From Tolypeutes matacus (taxonomy: Eukaryota > Chordata > Mammalia > Cingulata > Chlamyphoridae), in contig JAKSZT010053887.1 of the NCBI GenBank assembly GCA_026826555.1, forward strand, positions 64,862,665 to 64,926,664: 64,000 nt of DNA, written 5' to 3'. Positions 35,131 to 46,045 of the stretch are shown in pieces. Within the stretch, counting starts at the first letter, position 1, and every line of letters starts with the position of its first letter. A program made the position numbers and the translations under genes. The notes under the pieces were generated by a model. That model was not told the origin of the DNA and did not search any database. It saw nothing but the letters and a program-made list of their open reading frames with translations.

Positions 35131-35520
35131 GGTGAAGTGCATATTTATCACTACCTTCTTCCACTACTCATTCCATGTTCGATTACCAGCAGTAAGCACT
35201 TCAGCTGGCCATGGTTCTTTGCCTGGTGGGGTGACCCAAACTTTCATTCCTGAAGATTCTGGGCCATTGTTAGTACTGCTTGGATTGGTTTGTTGCAATT
35301 TTCCATTGACTTTAATCACAGGGCATGGCAGTGCTAGAAGACACCCTAGAGGATCTCCGGTATTCCAGGCAAACTCTTCTTTACCCCCATTATGTAGATG
35401 TAGTCCTATTTCCCCTTGGTAGTCAGGATCAATCACCCAGCCAATACAGTAATTCCCTTCTTTGCCTGTTGATTCAGAGGCAAGAGGATCCCAAAGAGGC
35501 CAGGTGAGAGTCTTAACTTC
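35131..35520 (-). pseudogene. ERVL provirus 2 dUTPase domain
   Basis: A 90-codon minus-strand frame (35164-35436) contains the dUTPase signature IDPDYQGEIGL, followed by a nucleotide-pocket-like segment with EEFAWNTGDPLG and a C-terminal part with GMKVWVTPPGKEPWPAEV. dUTPase hydrolyses dUTP to dUMP and limits uracil incorporation during reverse transcription. In ERVL it is the last domain of pol, after integrase, and that order is kept here. The frame is open but short and has no independent start, so it is a fragment of the old polyprotein. Confidence 0.82.
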
Positions 35521-36330
35521 CAGTTCAATGGAATAATTGTTGTGTTCCCTGGTGGCAGCACTCCTCCTTTTGGGACTAAGACCTATAGACCAGCAGAACT
35601 TAGGGTTGCAGTGACAGGAAACAAAAATTTTCCTAGTAGGTCACTAGGGGTAATAGTGAGTGGAGCCACCCCCATTTCCACCTCTTGATTCCTGGACCCA
35701 TGAATCCTGGTTATAGGAGAAACAGCACCATAGAGTGGATGCTGATTTAGAAAATACATAGCCTTTTGGAGAACACTGCCCCAGCCCTGTAAGGTATTGC
35801 CACCTAGTTGGTGCTGTAACTGAGTCTTCGAAAAGCCATTCCACTGTTCTATCAATCCAGCTGCTTCAGGGTGATGGGAAGCATGGTAAAACCAGGGGAT
35901 TCCATGAGTATGTGCCCATTATCACACATCATTTGCTGTGAAATGGGTTCCTTAATCAGAAGCAATGCTATGAGGAATGCCATGGCAGTATATAAGGCAT
36001 TTGATAAGTCCGTGGACGGTAGTTTTGGAAGAAGCATTGCATGCAGGAAATGCAAAACAATATCCAGAGTATGTGTCTATTCCATTTAAAACAAATTGCT
36101 GGCCCTTTCATGGTGGAAGTGGTCCAATGTAGTCAACCTGCCACCAGGTAGCAGGCTGATCACCTCTGGGAATGGTGCCATATCTGGGGATGAGTGTGGT
36201 TCTCTACTGCTGGCAGATTGGACATTCAGCAGTGGCTGTAGCCAAGTCAACCTTGGTGAGGGGAAGTCCATGTTGCTGAGCCCACACATAACCTCCATCC
36301 CTACCTCCATGGCCACATTGTTCATGAGCC
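35521..36330 (-). pseudogene. ERVL provirus 2 integrase remnant
   Basis: Minus-strand pieces in three frames cover integrase. Near 36086-36325 is the N-terminal zinc-binding part (its cysteine/histidine pattern is blurred by shifts). Near 35852-36055 is the catalytic core around ISQQMMCDNGH. At 35583-35855 is the core end, with the catalytic glutamate in MIEQWNG, followed by TQLQHQLGGNTLQGWGSVL and PLTITPSDLLGKF. Integrase would insert viral DNA into chromosomes. Frameshifts make this copy inactive. Confidence 0.8.
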
Positions 36331-37320
36331 GATTGAGGAATGATGGGAGTGGCTGGGGAAAGGCTGAGTATTAGCCACAAAGCCGGTCATCTTATCCACT
36401 TGATTATTAAAATTTTCCTCTGTTGAAATCACCCTCTGGTGATCATTCATGTAGGACACAAGTATTTTCATGTTTTTTGCCCACTCAGAAAGGTCTATCC
36501 ACATACCTCTTCCCCAGACCTCTTTGTCACCAATTTTCCAATCATGATCCTTCCAAGTCTCTGACCATCCAGCAAACCACTGGCAACTGCCCATGAAACA
36601 GTGTACAAATGCACATCTGGGAATTTCTTTTTCCAAGAAAAATGAACAACCAAGTGCACTGCTCGAAGTTTTGCCTACTGGGAGGATTTTCCCTCACCAC
36701 TATCTTTCAGGGATGTCCCAGAAAAGGACTGCAGTGCTGCAGCTGTCCACTTTCGGGGGGTACCTGCATATCGTGCAGAACCATCTATAAACCAGGTAAA
36801 GATTTCTCTTCCTCCGTCAATTGATTGGAAGGAACTCCCCAAGAGACCAAAGCTGTGGGCTGGAAAAGAGAAGGTAACATGGCAGGGGTTGTGACCATGG
36901 GCATTTGGGCTACTTCTTCATGCAACTTACTTGTGCCTACAAGGTCCTCTCAAGCCCTATCTTGTATATACCACTTCCACTTTATTATGGAGTACTGCTG
37001 TACAAGCCCAAATTTATGGATTGGTAGGTAAGACAATACCCAGCTCATGATATGCAACTCAAGTCTCATGGTAATTTAATGGCCTATGGTTAAGAGTTCA
37101 GGCTCTATTAAGGTCCACATGCTGTTTCTCAAAAGGAGAGTAGTTACCTGCATAGGATGACAAGGCTTTGTTCCAAAATCATAAGGGTCTGCCTTATGAT
37201 TCTCCTATAGGGGTCTGCCAAAGGCTCCGCACAGCATCTCTATTGGCCATTGAAACTTGCAGCACCATTGGATCTGCTGGATCATAAGGCCCAAGTGGTA
37301 GTGCAGTTTGCATAACAGCA
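36331..37320 (-). pseudogene. ERVL provirus 2 RNase H remnant
   Basis: The 104-codon minus-strand frame at 36322-36636 has CFMGSCQWFAGWSETWKDHD, then DLSEWAKNMKILVSYMNDHQ and EENFNNQVDKMTG, the C-terminal half of a retroviral RNase H with its DHQ...NNQVD pattern. The N-terminal half (36640-37300) is frameshifted. The integrase N-terminus follows directly, as in the usual pol order. Confidence 0.75.
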
Positions 37321-38044
37321 TGGGCCTGTCACAGAGCCTCCTCTTGCTCCAGTTCCCAAACAAAACTAGCATCCTTTCTGGTCACTTGGTAAATGGGCTG
37401 GAGTAGCACACCCAAATGAGGAATGTGTTGTCTCCAAAATCTGAAGAGACCAACTAAGTATTGTACCTCTCTTTTGGTCATAGGAGGGGCCAGATGCAAC
37501 AGTTTATCCTTCACTTTAGAAGGGATATCTCAACTTGCCCCATACCACTGGACACCTAGAAATTTCAGTGAGGTAGAAGGCCCCTATATTTTGTTGGATT
37601 TATCTCCTACCTTAACTCACACAAATGCCTTACTAGTAACTCTAGAATCTTTGCTAATTCTTGCTCACGAGGTCCTATCAACATGATATCATCAATATAA
37701 TGGACCAGTGTGATGTCTTGTTGGAAGGAGAGATGATCAAGGTCCCTGCAGACAATATTATGACACAGGGTTGGAGAGTTGATATACCCCTGAGGCAGGA
37801 CAGTGTAGGTATACTGCTGACCTTGCCAGCTGAAAGCAAATTGTTTCTGGTGGTCTTTACTAATGGCAATTGAGAAAAAAGCATTTGCCAGATCAACAGC
37901 TGCATACCAGGTACCAAGGGATGTGTAGATTTGTTCAAATAATTCTATTTGTTCAAATAATGGTAACATCTGAGACTGCAGCTGCAATTGGAGGCACCAC
38001 CTGGTTAAGTTCACAATAATCTACTGTCATCCTCCAAGATCCAT
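37321..38044 (-). pseudogene. ERVL provirus 2 reverse transcriptase
   Basis: The core is a 135-codon minus-strand frame at 37607-38014. It holds the first catalytic aspartate block YAAVDLANAFFSI, the QGYINSPT template-grip block and the active-site YIDDIM. The thumb and connection follow at 37329-37514 (PPMTKREVQYLVGLFRFWRQ, then HIPHLGVLLQPIYQ). The N-terminal block GSWRMTVDY lies at the other end, where the provirus has a deletion. RT copies the RNA genome into DNA. The catalytic core is still open, but the enzyme is split by frameshifts and lacks protease and gag, so it is dead. Confidence 0.9.
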
Positions 38045-39044
38045 CGAGAAGGATTATAAATGTCTTGCAAGCTAATGACCTCAGGGCATTCCTTTGCATT
38101 TTCTTCTGGTGAGACAGGATTAATCTCTTCAGGCAGAGGTTGGAAGGCAGATTTCTCAGGGCAGACTGGAGACTGGGCACTGCATGCTGGAGTTTGGCTG
38201 GTATCTGCGTCAGGGCAGGGAGGAGGTCCATACTACCTGGGGCAGGCCAGAGGCTGGGAAGTGCAGTCTTCAGTTTGCCTGGTACCTACTTCAGGGTTGG
38301 AAGGAGGTCCGGACTCCCTGTGGTAGTCTGGAAGCTGGGTGATACAAGGTCGACAAGGTGTGGTCTCCACAGGGCAGGCCATCACAGGTTTATCTCATAA
38401 AGTCTCAATGGAATTTAGGGTTCCAATGTCCCCACCAATATTATCATCATCCCATATGTCTCCATCCCATTCCTCTGGCTTCCACTCTTTTCCAAGCAAT
38501 GCCTTCACTTTAACTGGAGAAAACTTGTGGTGTTGAGATTTTAGTTTCCTTTGTAACTCTGCTACTGCTATTGATGAGAGTCTGAGTTTGATTCTCAGAT
38601 ATCTCAAGTTTGTGGCTACAGGAGACAAGATTTTCTTTCAGAGCACACATAAAAACTTTCACATCATTCATGTGTCATTTACATTTCGAATTTGAAGCCT
38701 TTAGCTCATCTCTGTTTTAACTGTATTCAAAGTATCTAGGAGGAGCCAGCCAACATCATTATTATACCTTTTGACTCCACAAAACAGGTAAGATTTTAAA
38801 AACACTCTCACCCAGATCCTTGCTTCTTATAAGCATGGAAGTGGGGAATCCAATGATGATATTTTGTGTATCTCAATTGCCAACTCACGCCACGGACTGT
38901 TTGTGGCTTCTTCATATTGGAAAGGGAGTCATTAGTACCCTTGAGTCCAATTAGAGTAGAAAACCAATTGCAAAATTCCCAGAACCACCTCAGATATCCC
39001 ATATTTAAGACTCTGTTCCTCAAGAACCACTCACAGTACCAAGC
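38045..39044 (-). pseudogene. ERVL provirus 2 gag 5' part and leader, after a large deletion
   Basis: At about 38044/38045 the sequence jumps from the start of RT (matching 42253 of provirus 3) to gag (matching about 43798 of provirus 3). About 1.5 kb holding protease and most of gag is missing. The remaining gag N-terminal part includes the 38395-38628 frame with VAELQRKLKSQ and LLGKEWKPEEWDG. The leader 38957-39044 ends in CCACTCACAGTACCA, the primer-binding-site complement with one change from the other copies. Confidence 0.75.
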
Positions 39045-39453
39045 TGTATTAGTCAGGATTCTCAAGGGAAACAGAATCAACAGGAGATATCTATCAATAC
39101 TATGAGATTTTATAAGAGTCTCTTACATGACTGTGGGCATGCACAAGTCCAGGTTCTGCAGGCAGACTGCAAATCAAGGGCTCTGATGAAAGTCCAATGA
39201 AGGTCCTTGATGAGTTTCCAGGAGACACTGGCTGTCCAAAGATAAGCTTGGAAATTTTCTCTGAATGCTGAAACCACTTCCCCTTTTAAGGCATTCAACA
39301 GATTGGATAAGGCATCACTCATTGCTGATAGCTTTCTTCCTGGCTGATATAGATGTAATCAGCTATCTATGCAGTAAGTTCACTTGTAACTAAAGTCCAT
39401 AACAACTGGGCACAATTACTTGGTCAAGTTGACACATTATCCTAACTATCACA
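39045..39453 (-). mobile_element. ERVL provirus 2, 5' LTR
   Basis: It is 409 bp, with TGTATTAGTCAGGA and CTATCACA ends. The leader and primer-binding site lie on its left. It is the shortest of the five ERVL LTRs; part of the region corresponding to 44680-44740 of provirus 3's LTR is missing. Confidence 0.88.
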
Positions 39454-41321
39454 CTAATAAAATTTTTCCAAATAAATAAATAATAAATAATAAAATTTAT
39501 TATTTTGCAAAATAATAAATAATCTATGAAAGATCTTGGTAGTATTAAAAATATTGACATGTTACTTAAGGAATTATATATGCTCAAAATGGCTGGGTCA
39601 AAGGATATCCAGGAATAAAGCAAGAATGTTAGTCAGATTTTAAATCCATGAAAAAATATATGTGAAATTATTACAGATACAGAAAATGTTAACTCCTTTA
39701 ATATTATACAAGACCTTGAACTTCTCCTTTACTCCGTTACTAGTCAGTGATTACTGAAAATATTTGAAAAACTTGCAGCATTACTAGATCTCTTATCTAA
39801 AATAATTTAGTAAAAAGGAAGTATGAGATTGGACAAAAGAAAGTAAAATGGAACAGTGATAAGAACATTTACAGATCCTGGAGGAATAATATAAAATTTT
39901 GTTAGACAAGTAATGAAAAGATTTTAAAAATTCCAATATTTGGATGAGATCACAAAAAAGTAGAAAAGATGAAAAGTGTTAGGCAAATGATGAATCCAAC
40001 AAGTGAGAAGAAAGTAAATCATCAATTTTTGTGAAATTGAGTTTGAATCACTACGAATCTCTTAGAAAAACTATATGACTAGAACCTGTATTTAAGGAGG
40101 TTTCAAATTCTCAATTTTCAAGAAATTATTCAAATGGCATGCCCCCATAAACTTGCAAATATTAATTTTGGGATATCATTAATGATATTAAAGATATTTG
40201 ATGTGAAGAAAGAATATTATATTAACCTAAGTTGGAAAAATTTGAAAAAAAGAAAAAATAAGGTAAGTTTGGTTACCACTTGTTGCAAACAAAAAATTAT
40301 TTTCTTTCTCATATTAATAACTTCTTAAGAGGATATTCAGCCTCAAGGAACATTGAGGCAATTTTGACTTTCACATTTTATTGTAACTTCAGGCAGTTGT
40401 TGATGATATGTTGTTTCACCAATGTAAGAGTATCTTTATGTTTTAATTCCCATTGATTTCTTCCAAACAAAATCAACTATGCTCCTGTAATGTTTCTGCA
40501 TTTCCTGAAAATTTCTGAGGTTTGTGTTAACTCTCAACCTGATCTTATTTAATTTATGACTGAATTGTGCAGACTGGTTCATTGGCACAGGAATTTAATA
40601 TTGCAATAATTGAAGTAAAATTATTTTTATTATATGACTTCAGTTAAAGGCATGGTTATCTACTTACTCTGGAATAAGGATCATTTTCAGCTGCCCTAAG
40701 AACAGGTTGTCCTGGATATATTCTTCATTGTCAGAGGGATGATAAATTCTGTCATATCCACCTAATCTACCCAGGACTTAGAATTGACACTGAACAAAAG
40801 TAGGCATGTCCCAGAAATATACTGGGTGCCACATAGACCCTTTTAACCAGATGAGGTATGAAAGCACTTCAAGTTCATAAAGACAGAGCAGCATTCATAT
40901 AAAAAAAATTGTTTTCTCTTGGATTAACTCTGTTGAAAATATTATTTTTCTTGAAAAATGTATTTTGTTGCAAAGGGCCACCAAGTTAGAGCTTTCTACT
41001 AAAAGCTGTCAAATATGAACATTCCCTAAATCCCTAGTTTTCATCTTCAAAGCTTCTTTTGTCATGTCATAGGCTGTGTTCTTGTAAAATTAGCATGATT
41101 TTATACTCTATAAAATATATATTCTGTATATGGGCTGTAAAGAGTGTGAGAGATGCATGATGTTTTACCTCCAGAACATGAATAAGTCTAATAAGAAGTG
41201 TTATGTATGTTTTTGTGTCTAAGGTAGGCCTGTGTTTGATAGTTGAGGGAATGTGGCTGTCTTTATAGAGACATGTGTCTCTATGTCCATATCATGTGTC
41301 CATATGATACCCAGGAATTTG
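39454..41321. other. AT-rich spacer between ERVL proviruses 2 and 3
   Basis: No gene or nameable repeat is seen. AAATA/ATAATA-rich DNA lies at 39468-39525. Provirus 3 begins abruptly at the right edge. Confidence 0.5.
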
Positions 41322-41751
41322 TCAAAGATTGATGGCCCAGTAGCATGCTAAAAGTTCTTTGTCAAAAGGAGAGTAGTTATTTGTATAGGATGGAAGGGCT
41401 TTCCTCCAAAATCCTAAGTGTCTGTGTTGTAGGGGCCTGCCAAAGGCTCCGCACAGCATATTTATTTGCCACTGAAACTTCCAGTACCATTGGATCTGCT
41501 GGATCATATGGCCTAAGTGGTAGTGCAGGTTGCAGAGCAGCCTGGACCAGTCTCAGAGCCTCCTCTTGTTCTGGTCTCCAATCAAAACTAGCAGCTTTTC
41601 TGGTCACTCAGTATATGGGCCAGAGTAGCACACACATGTGAGGAACATGTTGTCTCCAAAATCCAAAGAGGAAAACTAAGCTGTGTGCCTCTCTTTCAGT
41701 CATAGGAGGGGATAGATGCAATAGCTTATCCCTCACTTTAGAAGGGATATC
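41322..41751 (-). pseudogene. ERVL provirus 3, RT C-terminus and start of RNase H (truncated)
   Basis: A 76-codon frame (41377-41607) holds DWRPEQEEALRLVQAALQPA and DPADPMVLEVSVANK. The overlapping 41322-41507 frame continues to YSPFDKELLACYWAI, the beginning of RNase H. Homology to provirus 2 stops near 41322. RNase H, integrase, dUTPase and 3' LTR are all missing from this copy. Confidence 0.8.
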
Positions 41752-42260
41752 TCAACATACCTCACTACACTGGACACCTATAAATTTCACTGAGGTAGAA
41801 GGCCTTTGTATTTTTTTTGGATTTATCTCCCATCTTGATTCATGCAAATGCCTTACCAATAAGTCTGGAGTCTTTGCTACTTCTTGCTCACGAGGTCCTT
41901 TCAATATGATATCATCAATATAATGGACCAGTGTGATGTCTTGTGGGAGGGAGAGATGATCAAGGTCCCTGAGTACAATATTATGACACAGGCCTGGAGA
42001 GTTGATATACCTCTGAGGCAGGACAGTGAAGGTATACTGCTGGCCTTGCCAGCTGAAAGCTAACTGTTTCTGGTGGTCCTTACTAACAGCAATTGAGAAA
42101 AAAGCATTTGTCAGATCAACAGCTGCATACCAGCTACCAGGGAATGTGTGAATTTGCTTAAGCAATGATATCACATCTGGGACAGCTGCTGCAATTGGAA
42201 TCACCACCTGGATAAGTTTATGATAATCTATTGTCATCCTCCAAGATCCATCTTTTTAAT
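41752..42260 (-). pseudogene. ERVL provirus 3 reverse transcriptase core
   Basis: This is the longest coding-like frame of the window (161 codons, minus strand, 41752-42237). It carries YAAVDLTNAFFSI, SWQGQQYTFTVLP, YINSPGLCHN and the active-site YIDDI, then PKKIQRPSTSVKFIGVQCSE before the thumb. It is clearly the palm and fingers of an ERVL reverse transcriptase. The YxDD motif is intact. The frame is broken on both sides, and the element has lost its 3' half. Confidence 0.92.
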
Positions 42261-42840
42261 GCACAGGGCAAATAGGAGAATTGAGTGGGGATGTGGTAGG
42301 AATCACCACCTCTGCATCCTTCTGATCCTTGATGGTGGCACTAATCTCTGCAATCCCTCCAGAAATCTGGTATTGCTTTGATTTATTATTTTACTAGGCA
42401 GAGGCAGTTCTAGTGGCTTCCACTCGACCTTCCCTACCATAATACCTCTTACTCCATAAGTCAGGGATCCAATGTGGGGATTCTGCCAGTTACTGAGTAT
42501 GTCTATTTCAATTATGCATTCTGGAACTGGGAAAATAACCACAGAATTGGTCTAGAAACACACTAGACCTACTGTGAGAAAGACCTGAGCTGAAACTCCA
42601 TCAATCACCTGATTTCCATAAGCCCCTACTCTGACTGGTGGACCACATTGATGTTTTGGGTCTCCTGGAGTTAACGTCATTTCTGAGCCAGTGTCTAATA
42701 ATCCCCAAAATGTCTGATCATTTCCTTTTCCCCAATGCACAGTTACTCTGGTAAAAGTTTGTTGGTCTTCTTGGGGGAAGGTGGGAGGAAGATTAACAGT
42801 ATATTTTTTTGGCAGTTTAACAGGATTCTTCCCCAAAGGG
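42261..42840 (-). pseudogene. ERVL provirus 3 protease
   Basis: The 42552-42836 frame contains the retropepsin active site in GLLDTGSEMT, followed by a flap-like region (VGAYGNQVIDGVSAQV). A second frame at 42303-42542 completes the domain (PECIIEIDILSNWQNPHIG) and enters the linker to RT (GIMVGKVEWKPLELPLP). As a homodimer the protease would cleave the Gag-Pol polyprotein. A stop and shift separate the two halves. It lies directly upstream of RT, as in gag-pro-pol order. This domain is absent from proviruses 1 and 2. Confidence 0.85.
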
Positions 42841-44251
42841 ACCTGGCCTTCTCTTCATTCACAGTGCTCTAGATCTGTAAACTGCCTTAAGTCTGAGAAT
42901 TGATTAAAGGGTCATGATTCTCTTCATCTGTAATTTGAGTTAGTGTTTTGTTCACCTGATCTAGAACTCTTCTGCTTATACAGATCCAAAAGAAATTTAG
43001 TAGGCTGCCCAACTTCTTCACTTTTAGTTACCCTGTGATCTATTAGCCAAGGCCATAACTCTATGCTAATCAGTCTGTTTGAGTGCTGCTTTAAATCTGC
43101 CTTTCATTGAGGTAGCCATGCCCCCCTTCTCTTTGGTGATTAACATTTACCAGCCCCAGATCCTATCATCCACATAAGGATCAAGCATTCTAATTCCATT
43201 ACAGCTCTCCCCACAGTAACATCTGGACTACAGAGAAGAGCAACCACAGAGTTCTTCAGGAAAGGTGGATTTAGTCTTACAAATTTATTTCTCACAGTCC
43301 TGGTTAAAGGTGTGTCTTCTGGATATTCCTGGGGAGGGTGGGCAAGTCTCAAGTGGTAAATCCATTCTAGCATTCCAATATCTCTTAGACTTTGAATTTC
43401 CTCTTCTACTGTGTACCAGGGCAAATCAGGCATCTCAACCTCAGACATGATAGGCCATCTTTTGGTCCATGTTTCAGCCACCTGAACAAACTGTTAGAGC
43501 CCTTTCTAACCCCTTGAGCTACAGCACTGAATCCAGAATTTCGGCTTAGTGGGCCCATATCAATAAATGCAGCATGATCCAACTTTATATTCCTTCCACC
43601 ATTATCCCATACCCTTAGTATCCATCCTACACATATTCCCTGATTTCTGTCTATATAAGTTGGAAAACTCATGTGGTTCTTTCAGAGTATAGCATACTTC
43701 CTCATGGGTCACACTTTGTATTTCAACTTTGGGGGCTTGTTGTGAGCTTTAGTCTAGTAATAGGTCTTGAAGACAAGAGGGGTGGTGAGGGTGGGTAAGG
43801 AGAAGGATTAGAAATGTCTTGCAAGCTGTTGACTTTAGGCAGTCCTTTGTATTTTCTTCTGGTGAGACAGGATTAATCTCTTCAGGCAGGGATTGGAGGC
43901 AGATTCCTTAGGACAGGGTGGAGTCTGGGCAGTGATTGCTGGAGTTGGACTGGTAACTGCCTCAGGGCTGGAAGGAGGTCTGGACTCCCTTTAGGGCATC
44001 TTTTTCTTTTGTACCTGTATCCAGAGTATCTAGGAAGAGCCAGCCAACAGCATTATACCTTTTGACTCCAGAAACCTCTGTTAAGGTTTGAAAACACTCT
44101 CACTCAGATCCTTGCTTTTTATGAGGATGGAAATAGGGGAATCCATTGATGATATTTTACGAATCTCCATTGCCAACTTACATCATGTACTCTTAGTGTC
44201 CTCTTCATTTTTGTAAGCTGAGTCATTGGAGTCTACTCCACTTCAATTGGA
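42841..44251 (-). pseudogene. ERVL provirus 3 gag
   Basis: Minus-strand gag pieces: 43140-43481 (MPDLPWYTVEEEIQSLRDIG, HPPQEYPEDTPLTRTVRNKF) and 43406-43672 (SFPTYIDRNQ, GGRNIKLDHAAFIDMGP), then weaker N-terminal blocks up to about 44200. Homologous segments survive in provirus 1 at 21512-22560. Gag would form matrix, capsid and nucleocapsid. Several frameshifts are present. It is the most complete gag of the three copies. Confidence 0.75.
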
Positions 44252-44339
44252 GTAGAAAGCCAATTGCAAAACTCCCAGAACCACCTCAGACATCCCATGT
44301 TTAAGATCTGTTCCTCAAGAACCACTCCCAGTACCAAGC
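44252..44339 (-). mobile_element. ERVL provirus 3 leader and primer-binding site
   Basis: It contains CCACTCCCAGTACCA next to the LTR. On the minus strand this reads TGGTACTGGGAGTGG, close to the complement of a tRNA-Leu 3' end. It is nearly identical to 34243-34330. Confidence 0.8.
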
Positions 44340-44789
44340 TGTATTAGTCAGTGTTCTCTAGGGAAACAGAATCAACAGGAGATATCTGTAGATAGTATGT
44401 GATTTTATAAGAGTCTCTCACATGACCATGGGGGTGTACAAGTCCAGGTTTCTCAGGCATGCTGCAAACCAGGGGCTCCGATGGAAGTCCAGTGAAAGTC
44501 CTTGATGAGTTTTCTGGAGATGTTGGCTGTCCAAAGTCAAGCTGAGAATTCTCTCTGAATACTGAAATCACTTCTTCTTTTAAGGCATTCAGCTGATTGG
44601 ATAAAGCCTCACTCATTGCTGACGGCAATCTCCCTGGTTGATGCAAATGTAATCAGCCATTTATGCAGTAAACTCACTGAAAACTAAAGCCCCTAAATGC
44701 TCTTGTATTACAATTAGCCCAGTACTTGCTTGACCAAACAACTGGGCACAATTACCTGTGCAAGTTGGCACATTAATCTAGCCATCACA
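44340..44789 (-). mobile_element. ERVL provirus 3, 5' LTR
   Basis: It is 450 bp, with TGTATTAGTCAGTG and GCCATCACA ends, and shares the blocks of the other ERVL LTRs. Because the 3' end of the provirus is lost, no partner LTR or target duplication can be paired with it. Confidence 0.88.
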
Positions 44790-44859
44790 GCATATTCCAA
44801 GACATTGCCTGTCTAGGCAAAAGAAATATATACATATGTTTGACATGCAGAAATATGTT

Positions 44860-45270
44860 TGTATATAGCATAATTTGTATTTGCTGCAAACTAAAAATGA
44901 CCCCAACACCCATTAACAGTAGATTCTATAAATGAATTATTGTACAGTCACATAAAGGAATGCTTAAAAGTAATGAGAATGTTCTAAAATGATACATACT
45001 AATATAAATGAATTTCAGAAACTTATTATTAATAATGAACAAAATAACCCTTATATAAAAGGATATAAAGTACATAAAAAGGAGCTCATGATAGTGATTA
45101 TTATCTGTGGGACACAGGCAATAAAAGATTAGGGGAGTGGGCTTTCTGGAGTTTTCTGTTTATTGATCAGTTTCTTGGGGCTTTTCTTTATGAACATTCT
45201 TCTAACTGTGCATTTATGACAGTTATACCTTTCTATTTGTATATACTTCAATCTGTTCAAAAGTGAAAAA
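44860..45270 (+). mobile_element. Old L1 3'-end fragment
   Basis: The order AACACCCATTAACAGTAGAT, TTATTGTACAGTCACATAA, TGATACATACTAATATAAAT, then GTGGGACACAGG and AAGATTAGGGGAGTGGGCTT follows the ORF2 C-terminus and 3'UTR of old L1 elements on the plus strand. It is diverged. Confidence 0.6.
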
Positions 45271-45859
45271 TTAATCAATTTGTATATAATGATGCAAAAC
45301 AGGTCCATATTATATTGTATACTGTGGAGATAAAAGCAAGTTATAGGACAGAATTAACCCATTATTATAATTTTTTAAATTATAAAAACAAATAGGGTAC
45401 ATACCATATACATATATATTGGTGTGTAAATAAGAAGTATGTGACAGAAATTTCACTTTATTTATACTCCAATACTTTATTAATTTATAATGGGCATTGA
45501 TAATATGTTTTTAATTAAAAGTACATTTTCTTTAGTTAATTCATTATTCAATCATTGTCTCCATTTTATTTCTTTTACTTGGGTCTCTTTCTTTCATCTT
45601 CTTTCTGATCAAAATTTTCCTATCTTTTTCCTTGATTACATGTTTGAACTTTCTTCTTACACATTAAAAAAGCATATACTCTATAAAAAGCATATACTGT
45701 TCCTGGGAACAGGAAGGATTATAAACAAATAATTCTCACCAGTTTAAAAGTAAAAAATTTCCAGAGACTTTCATTTTCTACTGAATAAATGAAAACTTCT
45801 TATCCTAGTGTCATCCTAACACCTAAAATCCACTTTTTGAACAGCTACTTCCCCTACTT
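45271..45859. other. AT-rich intergenic DNA
   Basis: No gene or repeat is named. Confidence 0.45.
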
Positions 45860-46045
45860 CCTTACATGAATCTTGTGCTCCAGTCAAACTGGCTGAGATA
45901 TCCTGCTTTCCTGTACCTTACTTTTGCTTGCTCTAATAATTTTGCCAGAACACTTTGTCCTTCATCACTTTCCACCTCCACTGATTTAAATTCCTTCAAG
46001 CTTATCTCAAGTGCAACAGTAATCACTGCATAGGGAAGTGTGGGC
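45860..46045 (+). mobile_element. L2 LINE fragment
   Basis: The DNA around CTCCAGTCAAACTGGCTGAG, TTTTGCTTGCTCTAATAAT and AATTCCTTCAAGCTTATCTC follows the 3' portion of ancient L2 elements. A 67-codon minus-strand frame (45862-46065) is antisense to it and is not taken as a gene. Confidence 0.55.

Noticed and set aside
37153..44789. An intact, active endogenous retrovirus
   Set aside because: Every copy has frameshifts, stops and large deletions; none keeps all of gag, protease, RT, integrase and two LTRs.
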